This document shows, piece after piece, positions 23,436-32,483 of a stretch of 63,566 nt of DNA. A program made the position numbers and the translations under genes. Numbering within the stretch: the stretch's first letter is position 1; each line of letters starts with the position of its first letter. This DNA is from Chloroflexota bacterium (lineage in GTDB: Bacteria > Chloroflexota > Anaerolineae > Anaerolineales > Villigracilaceae), in contig VGNE01000016.1 in assembly GCA_016866215.1 (NCBI GenBank), positions 1 to 63,566 of the forward strand. Direction: 5' to 3'. The notes beneath the pieces were generated by a model. It saw only the letters and a program-made list of their open reading frames with translations. It had not been told where the DNA came from and did no database searches.

Positions 23436-23687
23436 TTATTTTTCCAGCGACGAGGCATCGTCGTGCAATTCCTTGATAAAGTGCGCCCGCGCTTCGACCT
23501 CTTCCATCTTGAGCGAGGCGTACTGCGAGGCTTCCTTCATCAGCTTCTCGACAACGTCGGCTGGCAGTTTTTTGAGGCCTTCGTGCGAATAGCCCTTTTC
23601 ATGAAGATACTCTTCGATGAGGGATTTTTCCAAAAGTGCGTTGCGGTCTTCAACGGGTTCGGTTTTTTCAGTCTGTTTCGCAGTCAT
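23436..23687 (-). CDS. Small acidic helical protein inside the hydrogenase operon
   Basis: 83 residues from the ATG at 23687 (AGGAGG site; an earlier in-frame ATG has none). Charged and predicted helical throughout (MTAKQTEKTEPVEDR, then EEYLHEKGYSHEGLKKLP, then VEARAHFIKELHDD), without Cys, His clusters or membrane segments. I do not recognise it. It lies between the genes for the small and large hydrogenase subunits, a place where dedicated chaperones or small structural subunits are often encoded. Confidence 0.7.
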   Translation of the reverse strand: MTAKQTEKTEPVEDRNALLEKSLIEEYLHEKGYSHEGLKKLPADVVEKLMKEASQYASLKMEEVEARAHFIKELHDDASSLEK

Positions 23688-23739
23688 GTCAGCCTCCTCT
23701 AGAAAGGATGAAAGATGAAGGATGAAGGCAGGCAAGTGT

Positions 23740-24750
23740 TCATTCACCCTGCGTCCTTTTATCTATCCTTTTCCAGGCTTCCCTGTTTGCTTTGAGCAGG
23801 GATCCTGCGAGATTGAAGCGATAGACCTGCCCGGTTGGGTCAGGGATGCCATCCAGAATATGATCGATCTCTTCTGGTGTATTTGCATCAATGACGGAAG
23901 CAAATGCCGTCATCAGCCGCGCGCCGTAATCCATCACGCCCTCGGCTGGACCATAACAACCAATACACTGCGCGCCCGCCTGCGGACAGCGTGCATTACA
24001 TCCACTGCGCGTGGCAGGACCGTTGCATGGAATGCCTTGCTCGAGAATGCAGAGAGTTGGATCAACAGGGGCAATATCCTGAATGCGCGTGAATTCTTTG
24101 ATCAATTTCACATTTCGCGCGCGCGGACATTCATCGCACACTGTTGAGTCGCCAACGCCGATAGTTGCGCCTTTTGGCGGCAGTTCCGCTTCCCCTTTGA
24201 CAACTTTGATGACCAGATCAATCACCGCCGCAATCTGATGCGATTCAGGCGGACAACCCGGCATGTAGTAATCCACATCCACAACCTGATCAAGCGGACG
24301 TAAAATCGGAAAAAGTTTCGGGATATGCAATTCACCTTCGGATACGTCATAAGTTGTCTGTGGGTAAATCTCATTTGGATTATCGGTTGTGATCGTGTTG
24401 AACGCCGTGTGGACAATCTCATCCACTGGGCTGAGATTTGCCAAGCCAGGGATGCATCCCTCGCACGCACACGAACCAAACGAGACGAGTATCTTGGATT
24501 TCTGCCGCAGTAGTTTGGCGATGTGTTCATTCTCGTCGTTACGGATTCCGCCATTGAAGAGCGTGAGCAGGATCGAACCATCTTCCATGGCTTCCACATC
24601 TTTGTACTTGGCATCCATTGCCACAGGCCAGAATACAACATCGAAGTTCGCATCCACATCCAGAATCTTTTCATGAGTGTTCAATACAGCAATTTCACAT
24701 CCGCCACAGGAAGCCGCCCAATACATTGTGAACTTTGGCTTTGTAGTCAT
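23740..24750 (-). CDS. mvhG: F420-non-reducing-type hydrogenase small subunit (MvhG-like)
   Basis: 336 residues. No Tat signal, so cytoplasmic. Proximal cluster ligands: CGGCE at 15-19, GSCACEG near 93, GCPP near 165. A C-terminal Cys-rich region (CDECPRAR; CILEQGIPCNGPATRSGC; CPQAGAQCIGCYGP) supplies the medial and distal clusters. The start ATG overlaps the mvhD stop by four bases. It passes electrons from the NiFe site to MvhD. Confidence 0.92.
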   Translation of the reverse strand: MTTKPKFTMYWAASCGGCEIAVLNTHEKILDVDANFDVVFWPVAMDAKYKDVEAMEDGSILLTLFNGGIRNDENEHIAKLLRQKSKILVSFGSCACEGCIPGLANLSPVDEIVHTAFNTITTDNPNEIYPQTTYDVSEGELHIPKLFPILRPLDQVVDVDYYMPGCPPESHQIAAVIDLVIKVVKGEAELPPKGATIGVGDSTVCDECPRARNVKLIKEFTRIQDIAPVDPTLCILEQGIPCNGPATRSGCNARCPQAGAQCIGCYGPAEGVMDYGARLMTAFASVIDANTPEEIDHILDGIPDPTGQVYRFNLAGSLLKANREAWKRIDKRTQGE

Positions 24751-25229
24751 GCTAACGCCTCCTTTGGAGAGTTATCAGTAATCGGTGACCAGTTATCAGT
24801 GGACTGATCACTGGATTTTCCCCAATTTAATGGACCCAGTTTCCGAATCTCTTCCACGAACATGGTCGTTTCGCTGGCAAACCTTGCGCCTTCCGCCGCG
24901 CTTGCCCAAACCAGTTTCACGCGTTCGGGTTCAATGCCCAAACCTGTGAGCACCCTTCGGAGTAAGAGAAAGCGGCGCAGGGCTTTGTAGTTTTGTTCGA
25001 TGTAATGGCACTCACCAGGGTGACAGCCCGTGATCATCACGCCGTCTGCTCCTCCTGAAAGCGCACGCAGGACAAAGGTCGGGTCGAGGCGGCCCGAGCA
25101 CATCATGCGGATGAGCCGTACGTTCGGCGCATACTTCATGCGTGACGTGCCGGCCAAATCCGCCGCGCGATAACTGCACCAGTTGCAGGTAAAGCCGATG
25201 ATGGTTGGTTCAAAAGTATTGTTGGTCAT
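24747..25229 (-). CDS. mvhD: MvhD-type iron-sulfur subunit linking hydrogenase to HdrA
   Basis: 160 residues. Typical start IIGFTCNWCSYRAADLAGTSRM, then MMCSGRLD and TGCHPGECHY, the [2Fe-2S] ligands of MvhD. In known complexes MvhD docks on HdrA. The body ends at about residue 138; the last ~22 residues (SSDQSTDNWSPITDNSP...) are encoded by a short-unit repeat of TTATCAGT / ACTGATCA type (24770-24822) and look like a repeat-derived tail. Confidence 0.92.
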   Translation of the reverse strand: MTNNTFEPTIIGFTCNWCSYRAADLAGTSRMKYAPNVRLIRMMCSGRLDPTFVLRALSGGADGVMITGCHPGECHYIEQNYKALRRFLLLRRVLTGLGIEPERVKLVWASAAEGARFASETTMFVEEIRKLGPLNWGKSSDQSTDNWSPITDNSPKEALA

Positions 25230-25261
25230 AGTTCTTCTCCTAACCGCAGCGCGTAACCCGT

Positions 25262-25306
25262 GATGCGTGATTCGTAATTTACGGATTACGCATTACGAAT
25301 CACGCC
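25262..25306. repeat. Short-unit palindromic repeat between mvhD and hdrA
   Basis: GCGTGATTCGTAAT and ATTACGAATCACGC form a perfect 14-bp inverted pair with further GGATTACGCATTAC between. Related strings occur after mvhA (23394-23430) and before ftsK (about 50808). Confidence 0.6.
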
Positions 25307-27306
25307 GCGACTGGCTCCTCCAAATTCTTCAACAGCAAGCCGTCAATCTGCGCGATGATCTGTTGATCGCTAAAGCCCGTGCCGCTGATGGCGCCCGCCG
25401 GGCAGGCCGCCACGCACGTTCCGCATCCCTGACACAGCGCCGGATTGATGGAAGAAACCTTGTCGTCTTCGATGAATGCAATCGCGTTGAACGGGCACAA
25501 GCCATTGCAAATGCGGCAGCCGGAACACTGGGTTTCATTGATGCTCGCCTTAATAGGTTCGAGTGCGATCACGCCCTGTTGAATCTTGCCCAGCACGCGG
25601 GCGGCCGCGGCCGCGCCTTGCGCCACACTGGCGGGGATATCTTTCGGTCCTTGCACGCAACCAGCGATGTAGATGCCCTCCGTCATGGTTGCCACCGGAT
25701 CCAGTTTCGGATGTTTCTCGGTGTACCAGCCACTGGCGCCGCACGCAATGCCGAATAACTTGCCGACTTCCTTGGCATCATGACGCGGCTCTATCCCTGC
25801 GGAGAGGATCACCATATCCACAGGGATGCGGCGTTGTTTGCCAATCAACGTATCTTCAACCTGAACGATGAGTTTGCCTTCCTCTTCGGGCAGGCGTGCC
25901 GAGTCGGTGACTTCCGCTACTTTGCCGCGGATGAAATGTCCGCCCTCTTCAAGCACACGCTTATAGAATTCCTCATAATCTTTGGAGGGGGTGCGAATAT
26001 CAATGTAGCAGTTGTAGACCTCCGCGCCGGTACGCTCCATCACCAGGTGGGCAAACTTCAGGCTCTGCATGCAGCAAATGCTGGAGCAATATTTGTTATA
26101 GTTCTCATCGCGGCTGCCCACACAATGAACGATGACCACCGATTTCGGCGCGGTCTTCATGTCACGCAACACGACCCTGCCCTCGGTGGGACCCGCCGCG
26201 TTGCACATGCGTTCAAACTCGAGGCTGGTGAAAACATTCGGCAGCTTGCCATACCCGTACTGCGGAATCCGCTTTGCGTCGAACAAATCGTATCCCGTAG
26301 CCAGGATGATGTTGCCCGCCTGAATTTCCAGGATTTCATCCTTTTGTTCAAAGTTGATCGAGTTGGGCTCGGTGGGACAGAAGAGCTGGCAGGCCTTGCA
26401 TTTGCCGTTTTTGAAATAGGTGCAGTTCTCAACATCCATTACCGGGTATTTGGGCACAGCTTGCGCAAAGGGCCTGTAGATAGCCTTACGAATACCCAGA
26501 CCCGCTTCATAAACATCATCAACTACTTTCTTTGGGCATTTTTCCCAGCAGATGCCGCATCCAGTGCAAGTATCCGTGTTAACGTAGCTGGCTTTCTTAC
26601 GAATGGTCGCTTTGAAATTACCCACGTAACCATCCACCTTCTCAACCTCGCTCCACGTGAGCAGGGTGATATTTGGATGCGACCCGATTTCGACCATCTT
26701 CGGGGTCAGGATGCACGCGGCACAATCCAACGTTGGGAAGGTTTTGTCAAACTGCGCCATGTGTCCGCCGATGGATGGTTCACGCTCCACAAGACAGACA
26801 TGATAACCCGCATCGGCAATCTCAAGGGCAGCCTGGATACCGGCGATACCGCCGCCCACAACCAGCGTATCCGCATGGATCGGGACTTGTATCGGTTCAA
26901 GTGGCTCGTTATGTATTACGCGCTCAACGCCGCCCGAGATGGCTGCCTTCGACTTTTCAGTGGCAGCGACTTTGTCCGTGTGAACCCAGGAGACTTGCTC
27001 CCGAATCGAAACCATTTCACACAGATAGGGATTCAAGCCGGCGTTTTTACAAGCCGTGCGGAAAGTTTTTTCGTGCAAATGGGGCGAGCAGGCGGCGACG
27101 ATGACGCGCGTCAGACCCAGTTCTTTGATGTCTTTCTCGACCAGTTCCTGGCCGAGGCTGGAACACATGAACTTATATTCGCGGCCGATAACCACACCGC
27201 GATGTTTCAGATGCTCCGCCGCCCATTCAGCGACACCTTTCACATCCACCGTTCCGGCGATGTTTGTGCCGCAATGACAGACATATACACCGATTTTTTC
27301 GCTCAT
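25300..27306 (-). CDS. hdrA: Heterodisulfide reductase subunit A (flavin, electron-bifurcating)
   Basis: 668 residues from the ATG at 27306 (MSEKIGVYVCHCG; longer frames upstream overlap hdrB). FAD site GGGIAG at 151-156. The active-site Cys region is CAACIL at 195-198. Ferredoxin clusters: CTGCGICWEKCP (247-258), a Cys group KCKACQLFCP (~295), and two C-terminal 4Fe-4S motifs CSGCRICNGLCP and CQGCGTCVAACP. HdrA is where electrons from H2 split to ferredoxin and HdrBC. The C-terminal ferredoxin pair is present, so this is a full-length type. A 535-codon open frame on the opposite strand is a shadow. Confidence 0.95.
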   Translation of the reverse strand: MSEKIGVYVCHCGTNIAGTVDVKGVAEWAAEHLKHRGVVIGREYKFMCSSLGQELVEKDIKELGLTRVIVAACSPHLHEKTFRTACKNAGLNPYLCEMVSIREQVSWVHTDKVAATEKSKAAISGGVERVIHNEPLEPIQVPIHADTLVVGGGIAGIQAALEIADAGYHVCLVEREPSIGGHMAQFDKTFPTLDCAACILTPKMVEIGSHPNITLLTWSEVEKVDGYVGNFKATIRKKASYVNTDTCTGCGICWEKCPKKVVDDVYEAGLGIRKAIYRPFAQAVPKYPVMDVENCTYFKNGKCKACQLFCPTEPNSINFEQKDEILEIQAGNIILATGYDLFDAKRIPQYGYGKLPNVFTSLEFERMCNAAGPTEGRVVLRDMKTAPKSVVIVHCVGSRDENYNKYCSSICCMQSLKFAHLVMERTGAEVYNCYIDIRTPSKDYEEFYKRVLEEGGHFIRGKVAEVTDSARLPEEEGKLIVQVEDTLIGKQRRIPVDMVILSAGIEPRHDAKEVGKLFGIACGASGWYTEKHPKLDPVATMTEGIYIAGCVQGPKDIPASVAQGAAAAARVLGKIQQGVIALEPIKASINETQCSGCRICNGLCPFNAIAFIEDDKVSSINPALCQGCGTCVAACPAGAISGTGFSDQQIIAQIDGLLLKNLEEPVAA

Positions 27307-27316
27307 AGTTTTTCTC

Positions 27317-28189
27317 CTAATAGGCAAAGGCAAGCACGGGCTCCCCGGATACCAGTTCTTTGCCAATTCCAAGTTTTCCGGGTTTGATTCCAAGAGCCAC
27401 ACCCATGAGTTGTGTGAAGTACATAACGGGGATGGAATACTGCGTGCCGAACTCACGATTGACCTGATTCTGATATACCTCCAGATTGACATTACACATT
27501 GGGCATGTGGTCGCAATAACATCAGCCTTGCGATTCACGGCATCCTGGAGGAGTATCTGAACCATATCCAATGCGGCTTTTCGATTCGTAACGATCAGAG
27601 AACCTCCACAGCAGCGGGTCTTGGACGGATAATCCAGCGACTCCGCTCCCAATGCCGACAACAGATTCTCGAAGAATTGAGGATTCTCAACGTTTTCGTG
27701 GTCCTTCCTGGGCCGCAGAAGCTGGCATCCATAATAGGGAGCGACACGCAAGCCTTTTAGAGGATGGGTAATCTTTTTTTCAATTTCATCCAATCCCACA
27801 TCCTCAATGAACACTTCGATCAGATGGCGTATCTTCATCGTTCCATTGACATGCAATCCGTCTGCCTCCAGGGCATAATTAATGTGTTCAGCCAGATCGG
27901 CATCTTTTTTCAGGTAGGAGTTCGTAAAATACGCGTTCTTGTAGCACGCGCTGCAGGGCGCAACGAAATCGCTGAGTCCGTCTTTTTCCGCCAGAGCCAG
28001 GTTTCGAGCGACTAGTGTATGCGCCAGCAGTTCGTCCACAGGGAAGTAAGCAGTGGCGCCGCAGCAATTCCAATCCTTGATTTCCTTGAGATCCACCCCC
28101 AACTTTTGCGCGACTTCAAGCGTCGAGAGATTGTAGGACGTTGCCAGGCTTTCAAGAGAGCAACCGGGGTAGTATGCGTATTGTTTCAT
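27317..28189 (-). CDS. hdrB: Heterodisulfide reductase subunit B
   Basis: 290 residues, starting MKQYAYYPGCSLESLA. Two CCG domains that hold the noncubane [4Fe-4S] clusters: first around CCGATAYF (~43) with later Cys, second around HPLKGLRVAPYYGCQL and TRCCGGS (~190). This is the disulfide-reducing subunit. ATGA overlap with hdrC, 10 bp from hdrA. Confidence 0.93.
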   Translation of the reverse strand: MKQYAYYPGCSLESLATSYNLSTLEVAQKLGVDLKEIKDWNCCGATAYFPVDELLAHTLVARNLALAEKDGLSDFVAPCSACYKNAYFTNSYLKKDADLAEHINYALEADGLHVNGTMKIRHLIEVFIEDVGLDEIEKKITHPLKGLRVAPYYGCQLLRPRKDHENVENPQFFENLLSALGAESLDYPSKTRCCGGSLIVTNRKAALDMVQILLQDAVNRKADVIATTCPMCNVNLEVYQNQVNREFGTQYSIPVMYFTQLMGVALGIKPGKLGIGKELVSGEPVLAFAY

Positions 28190-28749
28190 GACGGCTCTCC
28201 TATTGGGATGATCCTGCGCACCATGTTTTGAAATTTCTTAAGTCCCTTGATCTTTTTGGGCAGCAGAGGCATTCTTCCCTTCAGCATCAGCCCTGTGGCC
28301 GTCTGCGCCTCCTGGACGAGACCCTGCGGGCCATTTTTGAAAATATATGTGGGCGCAAGCAGAGGCTCGAAGGACCTGCCGGAATTCACGATCATCTTTA
28401 CGAAACTCTCGGAGAATACGGGGCCGATCAAACCCTCCTGATGCTGACCTTTCCACATGGAATAGCGCTTCAGGGCGTACATCATATCTGCGATGTCAAT
28501 CCCGGCCGGGCAGCGCACGCTGCAATGGTAGCAGGAGGCGCAGGACCAAAAGGTATTGCTGGCAAGCACTTCGTCCTTATAGCCAGCGCGGATCAGCCCG
28601 ATGATTACCCGCGGCGTATGATCCATGAACTCAACCGCCGGGCAGGTTCCTGAACAAGTCCCGCATTGCAGGCAGTCTTTGATCGGGTTACCATGCGTCG
28701 CGTACATCACGTTCGCAATTTCATCGTTGAAAGACAGTTCAGTGTCCAT
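28186..28749 (-). CDS. hdrC: Heterodisulfide reductase subunit C
   Basis: 187 residues from the ATG at 28749 (AGGAGATTTC precedes). Two 4Fe-4S motifs: CLQCGTCSGTCP (~26-37) and CASCYHCSVRCP (~72-83). It wires HdrA to HdrB. The gene follows the stand-alone receiver gene by 14 bp, so it is in the same transcript. Confidence 0.93.
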   Translation of the reverse strand: MDTELSFNDEIANVMYATHGNPIKDCLQCGTCSGTCPAVEFMDHTPRVIIGLIRAGYKDEVLASNTFWSCASCYHCSVRCPAGIDIADMMYALKRYSMWKGQHQEGLIGPVFSESFVKMIVNSGRSFEPLLAPTYIFKNGPQGLVQEAQTATGLMLKGRMPLLPKKIKGLKKFQNMVRRIIPIGEPS

Positions 28750-28763
28750 GAAATCTCCTCCTT

Positions 28764-29183
28764 TCATTCCTGAACTTTCGATTTTTTCTCTTCCGCCAGG
28801 CGCAGCAGCGCGCTTACCTTTTCCAGCAGAAATTTCGGCTCCACCGGTTTTTCAACCAGTTCATCGGTCTCAACAAAGTGGGGATGAACGGCTTGGCCGG
28901 GGAAGAGAAAAGCGATCTGTTCCCGGATGCCGGTGATGATCAATACGGGCATCTCTTTAAGCTTCGGATCCTTTCTGATCTTCCGCGCCAAGGCAACGCC
29001 CTCCGCTCCGCGACCCATCATGATGTCAAGCAGGAGCAGGTCGTAGTGTTCCGCCTGCAAGGCTTGAAACCCATCCTTTGGGTTATACGCCACGTTCACG
29101 CTGTAGTCGGCTTTCTCAAGGATGGACTTTATCCCTGCAACAAAATCGGGATCGTCGTCAATCATCATTATTTTGGTATTCAT
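28764..29183 (-). CDS. Stand-alone response regulator receiver
   Basis: 139 residues, a single REC domain: acidic pocket MIDDDPD, phospho-Asp in DLLLLDIMMG, Thr in VLIITG, Lys in ELVEKPVEP. No output domain, as in CheY/Spo0F-type proteins. It lies between the kinase genes and hdrC, so it may act by protein contact or pass phosphate on. Confidence 0.9.
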   Translation of the reverse strand: MNTKIMMIDDDPDFVAGIKSILEKADYSVNVAYNPKDGFQALQAEHYDLLLLDIMMGRGAEGVALARKIRKDPKLKEMPVLIITGIREQIAFLFPGQAVHPHFVETDELVEKPVEPKFLLEKVSALLRLAEEKKSKVQE

Positions 29184-29225
29184 CGGATGTCTCCTTCAGT
29201 TATGATTTCATATTCGCTGCCGTCC

Positions 29226-29339
29226 GTCATTGCGAGGGCGGTCTTGTTCTTTGCCCGAAGCGTCGCGTGGCGCCGTGGCGACACAATCCCGCGTGCGATG
29301 GAGATTGCTTCGTGGCGCTGAAGCGCCACTCGCAATGAC
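29226..29339. repeat. Dispersed palindromic element, copy 3
   Basis: Starts GTCATTGCGAGG and ends CTCGCAATGAC, a perfect 11-bp terminal inverted repeat, with an inner GGCGC/GCGCC-rich hairpin. It separates the receiver gene from the hybrid kinase gene. Confidence 0.8.
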
Positions 29340-29355
29340 GTAGTAAGGTGAGTAA

Positions 29356-30465
29356 TTAAGCATGTTCAGGCACTTTCAGTGCGGGTAAGCGGATCATAAA
29401 GGCGCTTCCTTTGCCTAATTCACTTTCCACGGATATTGCTCCGTGATGCGCTTCAACGATGCGCCGCGTAATGGCTAAACCGATGCCGCTGCCTTTCTCG
29501 ACAGCCTGACCTGACTTGCCGCTATAAAAATCATTGAAAATGTACGGAAGGTCTTCCCTGGATATGCCAATACCGCTATCCGTGACGGATATCAAAACGT
29601 CGGTCTTGTCTTCTTCCGCTTTCAATAAGATCTGGCTGCCGGTTCGTGAATACTTGACCGCATTGTTGAGAATATTCACCAGCGTTTCAACCAGCGTTCC
29701 TTCGTCTCCATTGACGAGCTTTAGCGGCTCTTCGATGGAGGAAACGATTTCAATATCCTTCCGCGCCGCATGAGTCTGAACAGTTTCAACCGCTTTGGAT
29801 ACCACGGAGGCAATCGAAGTTGGATGAAAGGTTTCCTGTATCTTGCTCACATCCACAGACAGCACGCGCAGCCAGGTGAGGATCAGGTTGATGAGATCGC
29901 TGATGTTGGTCTGCATCCGCTCGAAGCGTCCTCTCTGCTCTTCGGTGAGTTGATTCGACAACTCATCCACCAGCACATACAGATTCTGCTGGAGCGCGCC
30001 GAGGGGGGCTTTGAGTTCGTGAGAGACAATTGCGGCGAATTGCTCACGCAGCATCTCCTTTTCCTTGCGCAGGGTGGTCGCCTCGAGAATCAATTTTCTC
30101 TTTTCCAATCCTCGCCGCGCGATCAAGCGCAGTTCATCCGGCGTGAAAGGCTTTGGGAGGAAATCGTAGGCGCCCTTCTTCATGGCCTCGACCGCCGAGC
30201 TGACGGTGGCATAGCCGGTAATCACAATGGCCACCATGTTGGGATCAATATCATGGATGCCCTCGATCACATCAAGACCGGAAATGCCCGGCATTTTCAG
30301 GTCAACAAGGACAAGGTCCGGCATGAACTCTTTAATCAGTTGCAGGCCCAGGGTCCCGTTCGAGGCGGTGACGATTTGAATATCATCACTCGCCAGAATC
30401 TGGGTGCAGGAATCCAGGACTATTTCTTCATCATCAATGATGAGCAATTTCGATCTCTGGTTCAT
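29356..30465 (-). CDS. Receiver-histidine kinase hybrid (REC-HisKA-HATPase)
   Basis: 369 residues. N-terminal receiver (MNQRSKLLIIDDEE; phospho-Asp in DLVLVDLKMPG; Lys in DFLPKPFTP), a linker helix, phospho-His in AAIVSHELKAPLGAL, then ATPase boxes NILNNAVKYS, DSGIGIS and GSGIGLAI. Cytoplasmic, no membrane segment. The start lies inside the 3' end of the upstream kinase gene (32-bp overlap), implying coupled translation. Order of domains suggests it is phosphorylated by another kinase before passing the signal on. Confidence 0.92.
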   Translation of the reverse strand: MNQRSKLLIIDDEEIVLDSCTQILASDDIQIVTASNGTLGLQLIKEFMPDLVLVDLKMPGISGLDVIEGIHDIDPNMVAIVITGYATVSSAVEAMKKGAYDFLPKPFTPDELRLIARRGLEKRKLILEATTLRKEKEMLREQFAAIVSHELKAPLGALQQNLYVLVDELSNQLTEEQRGRFERMQTNISDLINLILTWLRVLSVDVSKIQETFHPTSIASVVSKAVETVQTHAARKDIEIVSSIEEPLKLVNGDEGTLVETLVNILNNAVKYSRTGSQILLKAEEDKTDVLISVTDSGIGISREDLPYIFNDFYSGKSGQAVEKGSGIGLAITRRIVEAHHGAISVESELGKGSAFMIRLPALKVPEHA

Positions 30466-32437
30466 TCTCGATATCCTCTATCATCTCGCTCAACGGCAAT
30501 CGCACAACAAATGTGGTTCCTTTGCCAACCTCGCTTTCAACAGAAATGGCGCCCTTATGGCTTTTTATAATTCCATAACTGATCGCCAGCCCCAACCCCG
30601 TTCCATGTGCGATATCCTTTGTGGTAAAGAAAGGCTCGAATAATTTATTCATGTTTTCTTCGCTGATGCCGTGGCCTGTATCGGTAAATTCCACCTCCAC
30701 AACTCGGTTATCAGGATCGAGGCGGGTCGCCAGGGTCAGGTTCCCGCCGCCATCCATCGCCTCGGCCGCATTAATGATCAAGTTCATAAAGACTCGTTCG
30801 ACTTGCGAAGGGTCAATCACAAGCAGGGGCAGATTATCCTGATAGTTCTCAACGATTTGGATGTTGTGGAAGGCGGCCTGATTTTCAACAAGAGAGATAC
30901 ATCCCCGCAGGATGGCGTTGATATTGCTCGGCGTTTTCTCCGGCTTCCTCTGGCGCGAAAAATCAAGCAAACCGCGAATGATATCCTTGCAACGATCGGC
31001 CTGCCCGGCGATTTTTTCCACGGAGGCTCTTGTGGGATCGTCACAGGGGATCTTCTCCAGCATCAGATGGGAATAGGCGACTATGCCGGTCAACGGATTA
31101 TTCAATTCATGTGCCACACTCGCTGCCAACTGACCGACAATTGCCAGCTTTTCAGACTCCATGATCTTTTTCTTTGTAAACTCCTTCAACCTCTCGTCCC
31201 GTTCCCGCAGGGCATCAGCCATTTGATTGAATCTGTGAGCCAGTTTTCCGAATTCGTCGCCGCTGTCCAAATCCACTTTGGCATCGAGATTCCCGTTGGC
31301 TAGTTGCTCGGACGCAGAGACGAGCTTCTTGATCGGTCCTGATATATTGCGGGAGATGAGCAACGCGATGACGGTGGAAAAAATCGCACCCGCTATGGTG
31401 ATTCCCACAAATGCCAGCACCGTCTGGTTTTGGATGTCGGTGTATTTCTGTTCGAGAATGCCGACGTACAGGATGCCGATGACCCTGCCGTTGATGTCCC
31501 GGATGGGTTCGTAGGCCGTAATGTACCAGTCGGTGACCACATAGGCGCGTCCGATCCACGGCTCCTGCTTGACGATGACCTGGTTGTAGACATCCTCCTT
31601 TTTACGTGTCCCGATAGCCCGATTGCCGCTGTTGTTTTTCACGTTGGTTGAGACGCGCACATCGTCCTGGAAGATGGTGGCCGTGCCGATGTCCTTGCCT
31701 TCGTAGACGACATTCTGGAAGACGGTCTGTTTGATCTTGTCTACAATGTCGTAGTTTCGGTTCAACAAAATGCCGCCGTACACCATGCCGATGAAATGGC
31801 CTTCCGCGTCGAAGATCGGCGCGGCGGCTTTCAACATCATGCCCGCGGTCTCTTCGGTCTCGGGGCGGGGACGCGCCATCGGCGTTTCTACAAAGGCGAA
31901 GTAGGCTTGTTCCGCCAACGCGGGCGACTCGCGTTGAAGTTCCTCGGCGGATACGATGGACGTGCCGGAGGCGGGCGCCCATGTCATCAAAACCACCCGG
32001 ACGATCTCATCCAGGCTCTGGTCGTCACCCGTCATCGCCGGATTGGCGACGCGTAACGCCACCCTGCCAGTCTTGTCCGTGATGGTCAAAACGTCAATGC
32101 CCTCGCTCTCCTTGAAACGCGACAGTTCGTCCACGTACTCCTGACGAATGTCCCCGCGCAAAATATCGCTCATGAAGAGCCTGACCGCCGTGAACTTGAC
32201 CGTGTCTTCCACATGCTTGAGCCGGTTCTGGTAGATCTCACGCGCGGCGTTGAGGTCGTTGCGGACGCGCTCTTGCGCTTCCGCGATGATTCGGTTGTTA
32301 ATGATCTGAATGCCGACGATGGTGAAAAAGAGACTGCTTAAAAGAATAATGGACAGAAAGCTCAAGGTTAACTTTGTGGCAATTGGCAACCTGATTCTTT
32401 TTATTCTCGCGGAAGCGGCTTTCGTTATTGCAGTCAT
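30434..32437 (-). CDS. Membrane sensor histidine kinase with cache domain
   Basis: 667 residues. TM1 about 22-45, an extracytoplasmic cache domain of ~295 residues (includes MVYGGILLNRNYDIVD and GILYVGILEQKYTD), TM2 about 345-365, HAMP (ISRNISGPIKKLVSAS), HisKA with SVAHELNNPLTGI, and HATPase boxes NLIINAAEAM, DTGHGIS, GTGLGLAI. The sensor type matches the single-cache kinases that bind small organic acids or sense redox-related ligands; the ligand here is unknown. First of the signalling genes within the redox operon. Confidence 0.92.
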   Translation of the reverse strand: MTAITKAASARIKRIRLPIATKLTLSFLSIILLSSLFFTIVGIQIINNRIIAEAQERVRNDLNAAREIYQNRLKHVEDTVKFTAVRLFMSDILRGDIRQEYVDELSRFKESEGIDVLTITDKTGRVALRVANPAMTGDDQSLDEIVRVVLMTWAPASGTSIVSAEELQRESPALAEQAYFAFVETPMARPRPETEETAGMMLKAAAPIFDAEGHFIGMVYGGILLNRNYDIVDKIKQTVFQNVVYEGKDIGTATIFQDDVRVSTNVKNNSGNRAIGTRKKEDVYNQVIVKQEPWIGRAYVVTDWYITAYEPIRDINGRVIGILYVGILEQKYTDIQNQTVLAFVGITIAGAIFSTVIALLISRNISGPIKKLVSASEQLANGNLDAKVDLDSGDEFGKLAHRFNQMADALRERDERLKEFTKKKIMESEKLAIVGQLAASVAHELNNPLTGIVAYSHLMLEKIPCDDPTRASVEKIAGQADRCKDIIRGLLDFSRQRKPEKTPSNINAILRGCISLVENQAAFHNIQIVENYQDNLPLLVIDPSQVERVFMNLIINAAEAMDGGGNLTLATRLDPDNRVVEVEFTDTGHGISEENMNKLFEPFFTTKDIAHGTGLGLAISYGIIKSHKGAISVESEVGKGTTFVVRLPLSEMIEDIENEPEIEIAHH

Positions 32438-32483
32438 ATCATTTTCACCGAAGTCCTTCTGTTGGACTTATGATTCGATTCCT

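Noticed and set aside
25780-27387. 535-codon open frame on the plus strand opposite hdrA
   Set aside because: It lies wholly antisense to hdrA, which has all its cofactor motifs; no ribosome site and no recognisable domain. It is a codon-bias shadow.
30671-31303. 210-codon frame antisense to the sensor kinase
   Set aside because: Fully within the conserved HisKA/HATPase region of the kinase; a shadow.
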